A stretch of DNA of 64,000 nucleotides from Fluviicola chungangensis (GTDB lineage: Bacteria > Bacteroidota > Bacteroidia > Flavobacteriales_D > Crocinitomicaceae), in contig NZ_VLPL01000002.1 in assembly GCF_007558725.1 (NCBI RefSeq), positions 124,001-188,000 on the forward strand. Direction: 5' to 3'. A model generated the notes under the pieces. It worked only from the letters and a program-made list of their open reading frames with translations, had not been told where the DNA came from and ran no database searches. Made by a program: the position numbers and the translations under genes. Positions 24,137 through 32,715 of the stretch are shown in pieces (the first letter of the stretch is position 1; the number at the start of each line of letters is the position of its first letter).

Positions 24137-25462
24137 TTAAAGCAAATCATTTGCAAGATTCGCCAGCTCGGAGCGTTCTCCTTTTTCCAGGCGGACATGT
24201 GCAAACAGGTTTTGACCTTTCAACCGGTCGATGAGGTAAGCCAAACCGTTACTGTTCTCATCGAGGTATGGTGTATCGATCTGGTGAACGTCACCCGTGA
24301 AAACAATTTTAGTTCCTTCTCCGGCACGGGTAATGATGGTTTTCACTTCGTGCGGAGTCAGGTTTTGTGCTTCGTCGACGATGAACAAAATATTGGATAA
24401 GCTTCTCCCGCGGATAAAGGCAAGAGGAGTAATTAAGATCCGGCCGCTTTCCTCCATTTCTACAATGTGCTTGTGTCTTTTTTCATTTTCCCCGAATTGG
24501 GATTTGATGAATTTCAAATTGTCCCAAAGCGGTTCCATATACGGACCAATCTTGTCTTTTGCATCACCCGGGAGGAACCCGATTTCCTTGTTGGATAAAG
24601 GAACCAGCGGGCGGGCGAGAATGATCTGTTGAAAGAGTTTGTGCTGTTCCAATGCTGCTGCCAATGCCAATAGGGTTTTTCCTGTCCCGGCCACACCCTG
24701 CAAGGCAACCAGTTTGATGTTGTTGTTCATCAATGCATTGATGGCAAAAGCCTGTTCTGCATTTTTGGGTTTGATCCCGGAAGTATACTCTTTTTCTACC
24801 CGCTGAAGAGTGTCGGTGTGCGGATCGAAATAAGCCAGCCCGGAACTTTTCCCGTTTTTGAGGATGTAGTATCCATTGGCCACCTTCTGATTGCCCAAAA
24901 TACCATCTTCATCGATCGTTCCTTTCAGGAATAATTGCTTGATGGTCTCGGATTCGATGCCTTCAATCGTAGAACTGGAGGTTTGTTCCAATTCGTTGGA
25001 ATGCACTTTACCTGTTTCGTAATCTTCTGCAAGGATTCCGAGCGCCTTTGCTTTGATGCGCAGGTTGATATCTTTTGTGACCAGGATTACTTCCTTTTTG
25101 GGTTCTTGCTCTTTTACTGCAAGGGTTGCATTGATAATTTTGTGGTCATTCTTTCCGGAACCATATACGGCCTCCGCATCTACTCCTTTCGGTTGTGAAT
25201 CAAGCAGTACTTTGAATGCACCTAAATTTGGTCCCAGGGTAATCCATTGTTGTAAGCCTCCGTTTGCCGAGATTTTGTCAATGAAACGAATTACTTCACG
25301 GGCTGAGAAATTTTTGGTGTCATTTCCGATTTTGAATTTGTCCAATTCTTCCAAAACTGTAATTGGAATAGCGACATCATGTCTTTCGAAATGCATGATC
25401 GCGTCGTGGTCGTGTAATAGTACAGAAGTATCTAATACGAATAGTTTATTCTTTTTAGCCAT
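24137..25462 (-). CDS. PIN-PhoH ATPase (PhoH-like protein)
   Basis: 441 aa combining an N-terminal PIN nuclease domain (about 7-145; acidic residues D11, E38/E39 and D131 visible, the last in VTKDINLR) and a C-terminal PhoH superfamily-1 helicase-like ATPase with Walker A GVAGTGKT (256-263) and Walker B FIVDEAQN (360-367). Proteins of this architecture (PhoH2 type, YlaK-like) have RNA unwinding and ribonuclease activity in vitro and are often linked to toxin-antitoxin or stress roles. It is cytoplasmic and appears monocistronic. Intact key residues suggest it is active. Confidence 0.88.
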   Translation of the reverse strand: MAKKNKLFVLDTSVLLHDHDAIMHFERHDVAIPITVLEELDKFKIGNDTKNFSAREVIRFIDKISANGGLQQWITLGPNLGAFKVLLDSQPKGVDAEAVYGSGKNDHKIINATLAVKEQEPKKEVILVTKDINLRIKAKALGILAEDYETGKVHSNELEQTSSSTIEGIESETIKQLFLKGTIDEDGILGNQKVANGYYILKNGKSSGLAYFDPHTDTLQRVEKEYTSGIKPKNAEQAFAINALMNNNIKLVALQGVAGTGKTLLALAAALEQHKLFQQIILARPLVPLSNKEIGFLPGDAKDKIGPYMEPLWDNLKFIKSQFGENEKRHKHIVEMEESGRILITPLAFIRGRSLSNILFIVDEAQNLTPHEVKTIITRAGEGTKIVFTGDVHQIDTPYLDENSNGLAYLIDRLKGQNLFAHVRLEKGERSELANLANDLL

Positions 25463-25544
25463 GCTGAAGTATTTCTATTAAAGTACTTCTTTCCCAAATC
25501 TGTTACACCTTGAAAGAATCAAACTTATTGACAAAGATTTGTGA

Positions 25545-25573
25545 TTAAAAAAGGGAGCTTTTAACTCCCTTTT
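25545..25573 (-). terminator. Terminator of T9SS protein A
   Basis: A 9-bp stem AAAAGGGAG/CTCCCTTTT (25549-25557 with 25565-25573), 7-nt loop, and a minus-strand T run. It lies 10 nt past the stop at 25584. Confidence 0.8.
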
Positions 25574-25583
25574 AATCTTTTCT

Positions 25584-28500
25584 TTATCGTTCTATCACAA
25601 AGCGCTTCAGTGTTTTAGCGCCCAATGAGTGCAGTTCGAGGTTGTAGACTCCCATGGCAAGTTTTCCACAGTCTATTTTCGTTTGACCCGGTACCAGGGT
25701 GGAAGCTGAAATAATTCTTCCTGTTTGGTCCAGGATGCGTGCTTCAATCAATTGACTGGAGCTATTCTCAATAGTTAGGAAATCAGTTGCCGGATTCGGA
25801 TAAACCGTTACCACCTGGTTCAACAATTCAGAGATTGAGTTCGGTTGCCCGGTAGACAAACGGTTATCCCGGTTGGACCTGGTGGTATTGAAATCCTGCG
25901 CCATTTTGGTACTTGAACATATGCTCGGAGCATCAACCGTAACTTCATAGTACAAACCATCTGTTGATGTTACGTTGCCATCGGTAAAGGTAAACAGGTT
26001 ATTCGGCATGGTTTGAAGAGTTGTCCATCCAGCCGCATCCGTATGTTTTCTCAATACGAAGTTCGGGTAGTTAAAGCCTTCGTAGTTGTCCCAGAATAAG
26101 TTGATATCGCTTCCCAATCCATGGCTGATCACCAGGTGGATCGTTTTGTGTGTTAAACTTAATTCGGATTCGTTCCCGCAATCATCCACAGAGGAGATTT
26201 TGTATCTCCAGGAACGCACATTCGGAGATGCCACCAGATCGTTGTAAATAGATTCGTCTGTGTAAAGCACGGAACCAACCAATTGGTATAGACCGGCCTG
26301 GGAAGTTTCCCGGTAGATATTGAAGTGATCAATACCGGTTGTAATCGGCTTTTCCCAGACAACCAGGTTCGTATTGGTCGTGGAATCAACCGTAACCAAA
26401 CAGATTTCAACCGGGTCCGGTAATGTTGATTCTACCGTTCCACCCAAAACAGTAACACAACCCGAAGCTCCGGTTACGGAAACGGAATAAGCTCCCGGGC
26501 TCAGATTGGAAATGTTTTGAGTTGTTGCACCGTTTGTCCACAAATAATCGGTTGGATTTCCGGAGATTACTGTTAATTGAATCTGTCCGTCGCCCGAGCA
26601 GGAAGATGGAATGATGGTATCAATTGCCAGCGTTGGTCCGAAATTATTGGATACCAGTGCAGCAGCATTGAATGTACATCCGTTTGCATCAGTTATGGTA
26701 CAATTATAAGTTCCGGCACCAATATTTGTCAGCGTGGCACTATTGGTACCGACAGCTGCTCCCTGGCCATCTGTCCAGGTATACGTGAACGGGGAAGTTC
26801 CTCCGTTGAACGAGGCGACCACTTGTCCGTTTGTTGCAGAACAAGCCGGTTGTGTCACCATCATTTGGTTCAGCATGATTTGTTGTGGTTCATCTATTGT
26901 ATAGGTTGCAGTAGAGACACACCCGATTGCATCTGTGATCGTTAATTCGTATGGTCCGCCGGTTAATCCGGTAATATCCTCGGAAGTTTCGCCGTTTGAC
27001 CAGGCATACACCAATGGAGCGGCTCCTCCGGCAACGGTAACGTTAATGGAACCATTGTTTGTTCCGTAACAGGATGCTCCAGCCGTAACGCCGGTTTGGG
27101 AAAGCCCGTTGGAACCCACCATGGAAGTAGACGTAGCAAGACATCCGTTTGCATCTGTTACGGAAACCAGGTACTGACCAGGAGCCAGGTCGGAAACACT
27201 TGATTGGGTAGAACCGGTACTCCAGTAGATGGAATAAGGCGACTGCCCGTTCGTAATTGCTACCGAAGCGGTTCCTGTATTTTGATTACAGTTTGAAGTG
27301 GTTGTCGTAACGTTCAGATCAGGAGTTTGATTGATTGTAAATGGCAGGGTCGCTGAGCTGGTACAACCGAATTGGTTCGTTTTCGTATAACTTACGACTA
27401 TTGTTGAGTTTGTCGGATAGGAAGGATAAAAGGTATTGTTGAGAATCCCTGTTCCCGACCAGGTCCCGCCGTTTGGTATTACCCAGTTATTCAAATTGAT
27501 CGGATTTGCGTTTTCACAAACGGCATTGACAGGATTGGTAAAGTTGATAGTCGGTTTTGGGTTTACCGTAATTGGAATCAGAGTAGTACCGCACGAAATA
27601 CCATTATCAAATAGTTCAAATTGCAAATCAACGATAGTCGGTGAACTAACATCGTTTGTATTGTTGATGTTTAGTGAGAAGCCCAGTGTTCCTGCACCAA
27701 AGACATTGATTGCCGAGTTCGGAATAATACCCACGTTTTGTGAAACACAAGTCATGGTTAAACCTTGTTGACTGAAGTTCGGGTCCAGGCAGTAAATGGA
27801 GTTGCTCGCTGAATTATTGAATACGGAAGATTCACACATGACAAATACATCGTAATCTTCAATGTTTGCCAATTGATTGTATTCTTTTACGTAGAATTTC
27901 CCCCCGTCGATATAAGCAATGACATAAATCCCGTTGTATACTTCCATTCTTAAGCAAGTAGCCGTAGATGGTGCCAAAGTTGATCCGCTGGAAATGGTAC
28001 TGACTGTAGGGGTTACTGCCGATACATTGGTCACTTTCTTAAAGAAACAGGAAGTCGTCTTGTAGAATATATAAGCATCGGAAAAGTATGTGTCAAAGTC
28101 GAAGTCAGCGACTGCTCCGCTGCTGCTGACAATGGTCTGTGTGCCGAAAGTTGTTCCATTGAATGAACGCAATCTTAATGGGTATGGTGATGATGTAACA
28201 GACCAAACAGAACTGGTAACAGTAGCACCATTGGTTTTGTCGATCAGCATTTTGTAAGCACCGTCCATGTTATCCAATGTGTTGTTGGAGTAGGCCGCAC
28301 CATTCACAGAAACATCCATTGGAATATAATCGGACATATCGGCTTCTTCATGAATAACATACGTAGTATTTCCATCTACACAAGAACTTAATCGGCCGGC
28401 AAAACTGGTTTGTTCCAAGTTTGGGCTGGCACCTCCAAAAACAGCACTTGTTGACAAATTGACTGTTATAAGTGCGTTATCCGGAAAATAACCGGTTGCC

Positions 28501-28973
28501 TGTTCATTTTCATTGAAAAATGTTAGGACCAGCTGACCCGAAGAATTTGCTTTCAGGGAATAATCATCGTTGTAATTGAGTATGTTGTAACCACCTGCAT
28601 AGTTCTGATAAATCCATGAAGTACCGTTGAATTTATAGATATATAAATATTGATCCAATATGGCTGTTCCCTGTTTTGATTTTACAGCAAAAACGGGAGT
28701 GGTTTCACCAATTATCAATAGATCAAGGCCGGAAGACGTTCCCGGAATGGTTGCACCCGACATGGAGACCCATGACGAGGTAATCGGGCTCCATTTATAA
28801 ACAGTTACCACTCCTGCGTTAAGCGCAGCGGCATATAAATTCCCACCGGGAGTAGTTTCTATATCCACTTCAGTGGCATTGGCAATTCCGGTTGAACTTC
28901 CAATATAATTCCATCCCTGAGAGAAGGAAAAGGTTGAAACAAAAACAACTAGTAGCGTGAGTAGTTTTTTCAT
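25584..28973 (-). CDS. T9SS-exported SprB-repeat adhesin (paralogue A)
   Basis: 1129 aa. Sec signal MKKLLTLLVVFVSTFSFSQG. An N-terminal beta-propeller-like region (about 20-370), an Ig-like region, then about five SprB-type repeats (about 550-840; repeated 'C.G.NNG.I.V.V.GG..P..Y.WSNG' and 'Y..TITDANGC' motifs). Two FN3-like modules follow, the first with 'HFNIYRETSQAG'. The linker AQDFNTTRSNRDNR begins near residue 1025, and the C-terminal type A sorting domain has VYPNPATDFL and ends in KRFVIER. It should be secreted by T9SS and attached to the surface. SprB-repeat proteins serve in gliding or adhesion. Paralogues B and C lie next to it. Confidence 0.88.
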   Translation of the reverse strand: MKKLLTLLVVFVSTFSFSQGWNYIGSSTGIANATEVDIETTPGGNLYAAALNAGVVTVYKWSPITSSWVSMSGATIPGTSSGLDLLIIGETTPVFAVKSKQGTAILDQYLYIYKFNGTSWIYQNYAGGYNILNYNDDYSLKANSSGQLVLTFFNENEQATGYFPDNALITVNLSTSAVFGGASPNLEQTSFAGRLSSCVDGNTTYVIHEEADMSDYIPMDVSVNGAAYSNNTLDNMDGAYKMLIDKTNGATVTSSVWSVTSSPYPLRLRSFNGTTFGTQTIVSSSGAVADFDFDTYFSDAYIFYKTTSCFFKKVTNVSAVTPTVSTISSGSTLAPSTATCLRMEVYNGIYVIAYIDGGKFYVKEYNQLANIEDYDVFVMCESSVFNNSASNSIYCLDPNFSQQGLTMTCVSQNVGIIPNSAINVFGAGTLGFSLNINNTNDVSSPTIVDLQFELFDNGISCGTTLIPITVNPKPTINFTNPVNAVCENANPINLNNWVIPNGGTWSGTGILNNTFYPSYPTNSTIVVSYTKTNQFGCTSSATLPFTINQTPDLNVTTTTSNCNQNTGTASVAITNGQSPYSIYWSTGSTQSSVSDLAPGQYLVSVTDANGCLATSTSMVGSNGLSQTGVTAGASCYGTNNGSINVTVAGGAAPLVYAWSNGETSEDITGLTGGPYELTITDAIGCVSTATYTIDEPQQIMLNQMMVTQPACSATNGQVVASFNGGTSPFTYTWTDGQGAAVGTNSATLTNIGAGTYNCTITDANGCTFNAAALVSNNFGPTLAIDTIIPSSCSGDGQIQLTVISGNPTDYLWTNGATTQNISNLSPGAYSVSVTGASGCVTVLGGTVESTLPDPVEICLVTVDSTTNTNLVVWEKPITTGIDHFNIYRETSQAGLYQLVGSVLYTDESIYNDLVASPNVRSWRYKISSVDDCGNESELSLTHKTIHLVISHGLGSDINLFWDNYEGFNYPNFVLRKHTDAAGWTTLQTMPNNLFTFTDGNVTSTDGLYYEVTVDAPSICSSTKMAQDFNTTRSNRDNRLSTGQPNSISELLNQVVTVYPNPATDFLTIENSSSQLIEARILDQTGRIISASTLVPGQTKIDCGKLAMGVYNLELHSLGAKTLKRFVIER

Positions 28974-29004
28974 AAGGATTTTTATGTTAGCAATTCATAA
29001 GCAG

Positions 29005-29012
29005 CAAAGGTA
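29005..29012 (-). promoter_or_regulatory. Candidate -7 element of T9SS protein A
   Basis: TACCTTTG on the minus strand, 31 nt upstream of the ATG; a second exact match, TATATTTG, lies at 29015-29022. The short leader suggests one of them is used. Confidence 0.4.
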
Positions 29013-29095
29013 ACCAAATATAGTTTGGACATTTAAAGATACTCGTGTCTTGCAGTTCTCTTTGAGTGTTTTCGGTCTTTCTACAAATGGTTGGT

Positions 29096-29134
29096 AAAAA
29101 AAGTGTCCCGATTCACCTAAATGAACCGGGACAC
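29096..29134 (-). terminator. Terminator of T9SS protein B
   Basis: An 8-bp stem GTGTCCCG/CGGGACAC (29103-29110 with 29127-29134), extended by four more pairs after one mismatch, followed by seven Ts on the minus strand. It lies 23 nt after the stop at 29158. Confidence 0.85.
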
Positions 29135-29157
29135 CTGAATTACTAAATCAATATAGT

Positions 29158-32100
29158 TTAATATTTACACATACGTTTGATGACTTTCGAATGAGCAGAA
29201 CGGATCTCAACCAGGTAGATACCGGCTTGAAGATCATTCAATTGGATGGAAATTTTGGATTGAGCGCTTGTCGTCATGCTCACAGCTTTCCCGGAAAGAT
29301 CTGTTATTCGGTACGTAATGGTTTGGTTCCCGTCCTGGACGAAAGTCACCTCTCCGTGAGTAGGGTTCGGATAGAAGGTTATTCCATTCAAATAGTTCTC
29401 GTCTACTCCGTTGGATGAAGCTCCGTCTACTCCGTCTCCGGCTGCAAATTGCCCGCGCTCACGGTTGGAGCGTGTGGTGTTGAAATCCTGTGCTTTTTCA
29501 GCTGTACACGGTGAGTTCAACACCATTTCAATGTAATAATCCACTCCGGTTGATCCTGCCGGGGGAGTATCGTTGTAGAAAGAAGTTCCCAATGCGATTG
29601 TCGGGCTGACAGCAAGCCAGTCTACCTGGTCGGTTTTTCTCCAGACAACATAGCCATTGACGTTTCCTGAACCTTCGTAATCATCCCACAGGACATCAAA
29701 GGACCCGTTTCCGACATTCAAAATGGTATTCAGGTGCAGTGTTTTGTGTTCGATAGAGATCGGACCTTCTGCTCCGCAAGCATTTACCGCGGAAAGTTTA
29801 TAACGCCAGGAGCGGTTCATCGGTGAAGCAACAACATCATTGAAGTAAGATAAACTGCCTGCATCGACTGTATCGATCAACTGGTAATTTCCTGCCAGGT
29901 CGGATTCCCTGTAAATGTTGTAGTGATCAATACCGGAGGTTTCGGTCCTTTCCCAAACAACCAGGTTGGTTGTTGTCAGGGTATCAACCGTCACCAGGCA
30001 AATCGGTTGTGCCAATGGAGCTTTCGATCCGACAAAAATTGTTTTTTCGGAGTAACAGGGTTGTGCCAGCGTACCACTTATGGCTGTAATGGTGTAAGAT
30101 CCTTCGGCCAGGTTGAAATTGCTTTGAGTGGCTGCCCCGTTCGACCAGGACCAGGAAGTTGGGAGGTTTCCCCCGTTCGGATCAGTTACGAAATCAACAG
30201 AAATACCACCTGTACTTTGATTGCAGTCTGTCTTTAAAACAGTAGTGTTGATATCCGCTGCAAAATGGTCGTCCAACTGGTACATGAATTGCTTGATACA
30301 ACCGTTTCCATCTGTTACCTTTAAGGTATATGATCCGTGTCCGACACCGTTTAAGGTAGGACCGGTCTGGCCAGTACCTATCCAGTCGTAAACAGGGGAT
30401 GAAGCGCTTACAGAGGCAAGAATTCCACCGTCAGTAGCACCGCAAGTCGGCTCAAAACCGAACAAGTTTGCTGTGATAGGAGCCGGTTCTGTGATGGTAT
30501 AAGAACCGGAAACCTGGCATCCGTTGTTATCCCATACGTTTACGGAATAAGATCCGGGAGCCAAATTGGCAATAGAGGATGTTCCATAACCATTGGACCA
30601 AAGGAACTGATAAGCATTCGGGTTCACGATGCTGATCGAAATGGATCCGTTATTCAGGCCGTGACATGTCACGTTGTTAATCGTTGGTGTGATCGTTACT
30701 CCAGTTGCTTCAACAGATGTAACCCCGGTGAGGTGACAATTGTAATCGTCCGTTGTGCTGTAATAATAAGGTCCCGGTGCTAAATTGGAAATGGTAGTGG
30801 TTGTTTCACCCGTCGACCATTCCAGGGTATAGTTTGTTGAAGCACCTGCTGTGAAGGTAACTGTTGCAGTTCCGGTTGAAGAACCGCAAGCACTCGGTGT
30901 AGAAACAACAGAAGTACTCCCGAGAGCCGGAAATGTTAAGGATGCGGATGCGGTAACCATACACCCGTTGATTTCGTCATTTAATGTAATGGACCCGCCT
31001 GTAAATCCAACGGACACAACAGTTCCGTCGATGGTTGTTCCCTGCACGGGATTTCCGTTGATCTTGAAGGTTCCGTGATCGTAGTAGTTAACGTAATTCG
31101 AAAGATCGATCAAATTGTCGTTGCTGCATAAATTCAGGGGATTGGAAGAAAAAGTCACTACCGGAGCAGAAATTGCTCCGACAAGGATATTGGGCAATGT
31201 AACAGGAGTAATACTGTAGCCATCGAACAACTGGAATTGAATATTTGCGTTTCCTCCTGAAGGAATATACCCATAGATCGCATATTTGGTTACCGACGGG
31301 GAAACCGAATTATCAAAATAGATCAATTGTGCGGTCATTCCGGTAATGGTCCCGCTTCCATCTGTCAAGTTCAGAAGTTTTAGCGGGCCATCCTTATTGT
31401 CATCATAAAACTCCAGCGCATGATAGATCAGGTTTTGGCTATTGAAACAGGTTCCACCGGTGGGAACGATTGAAGCAGGATTGATTTCCGGTTTGGTATT
31501 GCAGACTTTGTAATAGTAATAGCCGTCATTTTGATAGTTGATGGCCAGATGTTCTCCGTTTTGGCCCAATGACAGCATGAACAAATCATTCAAGCCGGCT
31601 GTAAGCGGGATTTGAATTCCGAGCGTATCCCAGGTTCCCGTTCCCCAGTCTTTCTTGAAAACATAGGAATCTCCCAAAGAGCCGTTTCCGGCGGCACTAA
31701 AATTCGAAAGTATGAAGGAGTAACTCGCATTTTGGGTAGTGGCAGAACGGATCGTATCAAAGTTAAAGAACAGAGAAGGATCCGTTGTTGTATTTAATTG
31801 CACATTTCCGGTCCCCGATAGTGACTTTTCGTAAGTCTTTTGGTCACTGTAGTTTCGCATGAGGATGCTGGGCTGGCTTTGTCCGTTCCCAACGAGGAAG
31901 TAACTTCCGGAGATGAAGTTGGTTCCGGTATTTGTTTTTAACCGCCCGTCGTTTGCTCCGCTTGAATTGTAATAAGTCAGGGCATACGGATTCGTGATGG
32001 GTGCAACTGCCAGGCGATTGTTGGCCGCTCCCGAAATCCCGTAGTAAATAGAACTCGATGAAAAATAGATCAGGAATTTTCCGGATGTACTGAATCCCGG

Positions 32101-32634
32101 ATCAAGCAGGCTGTTTACTCCATATTCGGAGTCCCAGGTGTTGGTAGTTGTGTTAAAGGTACAAATACTTGTATTCGTATTTTCCGTAAACATCACGACG
32201 ATTGTTCCCGATACCGGATCCGCTTTAAATTCCCACGACCCGGGCCCGATGGTAGCAATCAATGAGTTATACCCCACAATTGTATTAGTCGTAAAATCAA
32301 ACATGTGTACAAACAAACCGCCAAAACCGCCGGTTACGAAATAGGCCTTGTTGCCGATCACTTCCCCTTCGATGCGTGTCATAGCTGAAATGGGAGTGTT
32401 TTCGGCATCCAGCCAGATCCAGTTCCCAATTTCCGGATTATACATCGTAACACGGATGTAGTTCCCGATCGAATCACTGAAATGGTATAGTTTGCCCTGG
32501 TACATAAGTGATTTCACTTGTCCGGCAGACACATAAGGATCGGCAGGTAGTGCTGAAGACCAGTCATAGGTTTGTCCCTGCGCGTTTACAACACTTAGCA
32601 GAAGAACAATTAAGAACAATAACTTTTTCATCAT
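29158..32634 (-). CDS. T9SS-exported SprB-repeat adhesin (paralogue B)
   Basis: 1158 aa when started at the ATG at 32634 (MMKKLLFLIVLLLSVVNAQG signal); the open frame upstream runs into the terminator of paralogue C and is rejected. An N-terminal propeller-like part (about 25-390), an Ig-like segment with a 'CSNDNLIDLSNYVNYYDHG' motif, and about five SprB-type repeats (about 600-900, 'TCHGLNNGSISISI', 'YSVNVWDNNGC'). Then two FN3-like modules ('HYNIYRESDLAG'), the linker AQDFNTTRSNRERG (about residue 1048) and a type A sorting domain (FYPNPTHGEVTF, ending KRMCKY). The C-terminal quarter is closer to paralogue C than to A. Confidence 0.88.
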   Translation of the reverse strand: MMKKLLFLIVLLLSVVNAQGQTYDWSSALPADPYVSAGQVKSLMYQGKLYHFSDSIGNYIRVTMYNPEIGNWIWLDAENTPISAMTRIEGEVIGNKAYFVTGGFGGLFVHMFDFTTNTIVGYNSLIATIGPGSWEFKADPVSGTIVVMFTENTNTSICTFNTTTNTWDSEYGVNSLLDPGFSTSGKFLIYFSSSSIYYGISGAANNRLAVAPITNPYALTYYNSSGANDGRLKTNTGTNFISGSYFLVGNGQSQPSILMRNYSDQKTYEKSLSGTGNVQLNTTTDPSLFFNFDTIRSATTQNASYSFILSNFSAAGNGSLGDSYVFKKDWGTGTWDTLGIQIPLTAGLNDLFMLSLGQNGEHLAINYQNDGYYYYKVCNTKPEINPASIVPTGGTCFNSQNLIYHALEFYDDNKDGPLKLLNLTDGSGTITGMTAQLIYFDNSVSPSVTKYAIYGYIPSGGNANIQFQLFDGYSITPVTLPNILVGAISAPVVTFSSNPLNLCSNDNLIDLSNYVNYYDHGTFKINGNPVQGTTIDGTVVSVGFTGGSITLNDEINGCMVTASASLTFPALGSTSVVSTPSACGSSTGTATVTFTAGASTNYTLEWSTGETTTTISNLAPGPYYYSTTDDYNCHLTGVTSVEATGVTITPTINNVTCHGLNNGSISISIVNPNAYQFLWSNGYGTSSIANLAPGSYSVNVWDNNGCQVSGSYTITEPAPITANLFGFEPTCGATDGGILASVSASSPVYDWIGTGQTGPTLNGVGHGSYTLKVTDGNGCIKQFMYQLDDHFAADINTTVLKTDCNQSTGGISVDFVTDPNGGNLPTSWSWSNGAATQSNFNLAEGSYTITAISGTLAQPCYSEKTIFVGSKAPLAQPICLVTVDTLTTTNLVVWERTETSGIDHYNIYRESDLAGNYQLIDTVDAGSLSYFNDVVASPMNRSWRYKLSAVNACGAEGPISIEHKTLHLNTILNVGNGSFDVLWDDYEGSGNVNGYVVWRKTDQVDWLAVSPTIALGTSFYNDTPPAGSTGVDYYIEMVLNSPCTAEKAQDFNTTRSNRERGQFAAGDGVDGASSNGVDENYLNGITFYPNPTHGEVTFVQDGNQTITYRITDLSGKAVSMTTSAQSKISIQLNDLQAGIYLVEIRSAHSKVIKRMCKY

Positions 32635-32655
32635 TGTAGAATTAAATAGTGTCAG

Positions 32656-32692
32656 AAAAAAAATCATTGCACCTGAATGGAACAATGATTTT
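32656..32692 (-). terminator. Terminator of T9SS protein C
   Basis: A 10-bp stem AAAATCATTG/CAATGATTTT with a 13-nt loop, continuing into a T-run on the minus strand. It separates paralogues C and B. Confidence 0.75.
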
Positions 32693-32715
32693 ATATGTTG
32701 TTATGTTCGGGCAGC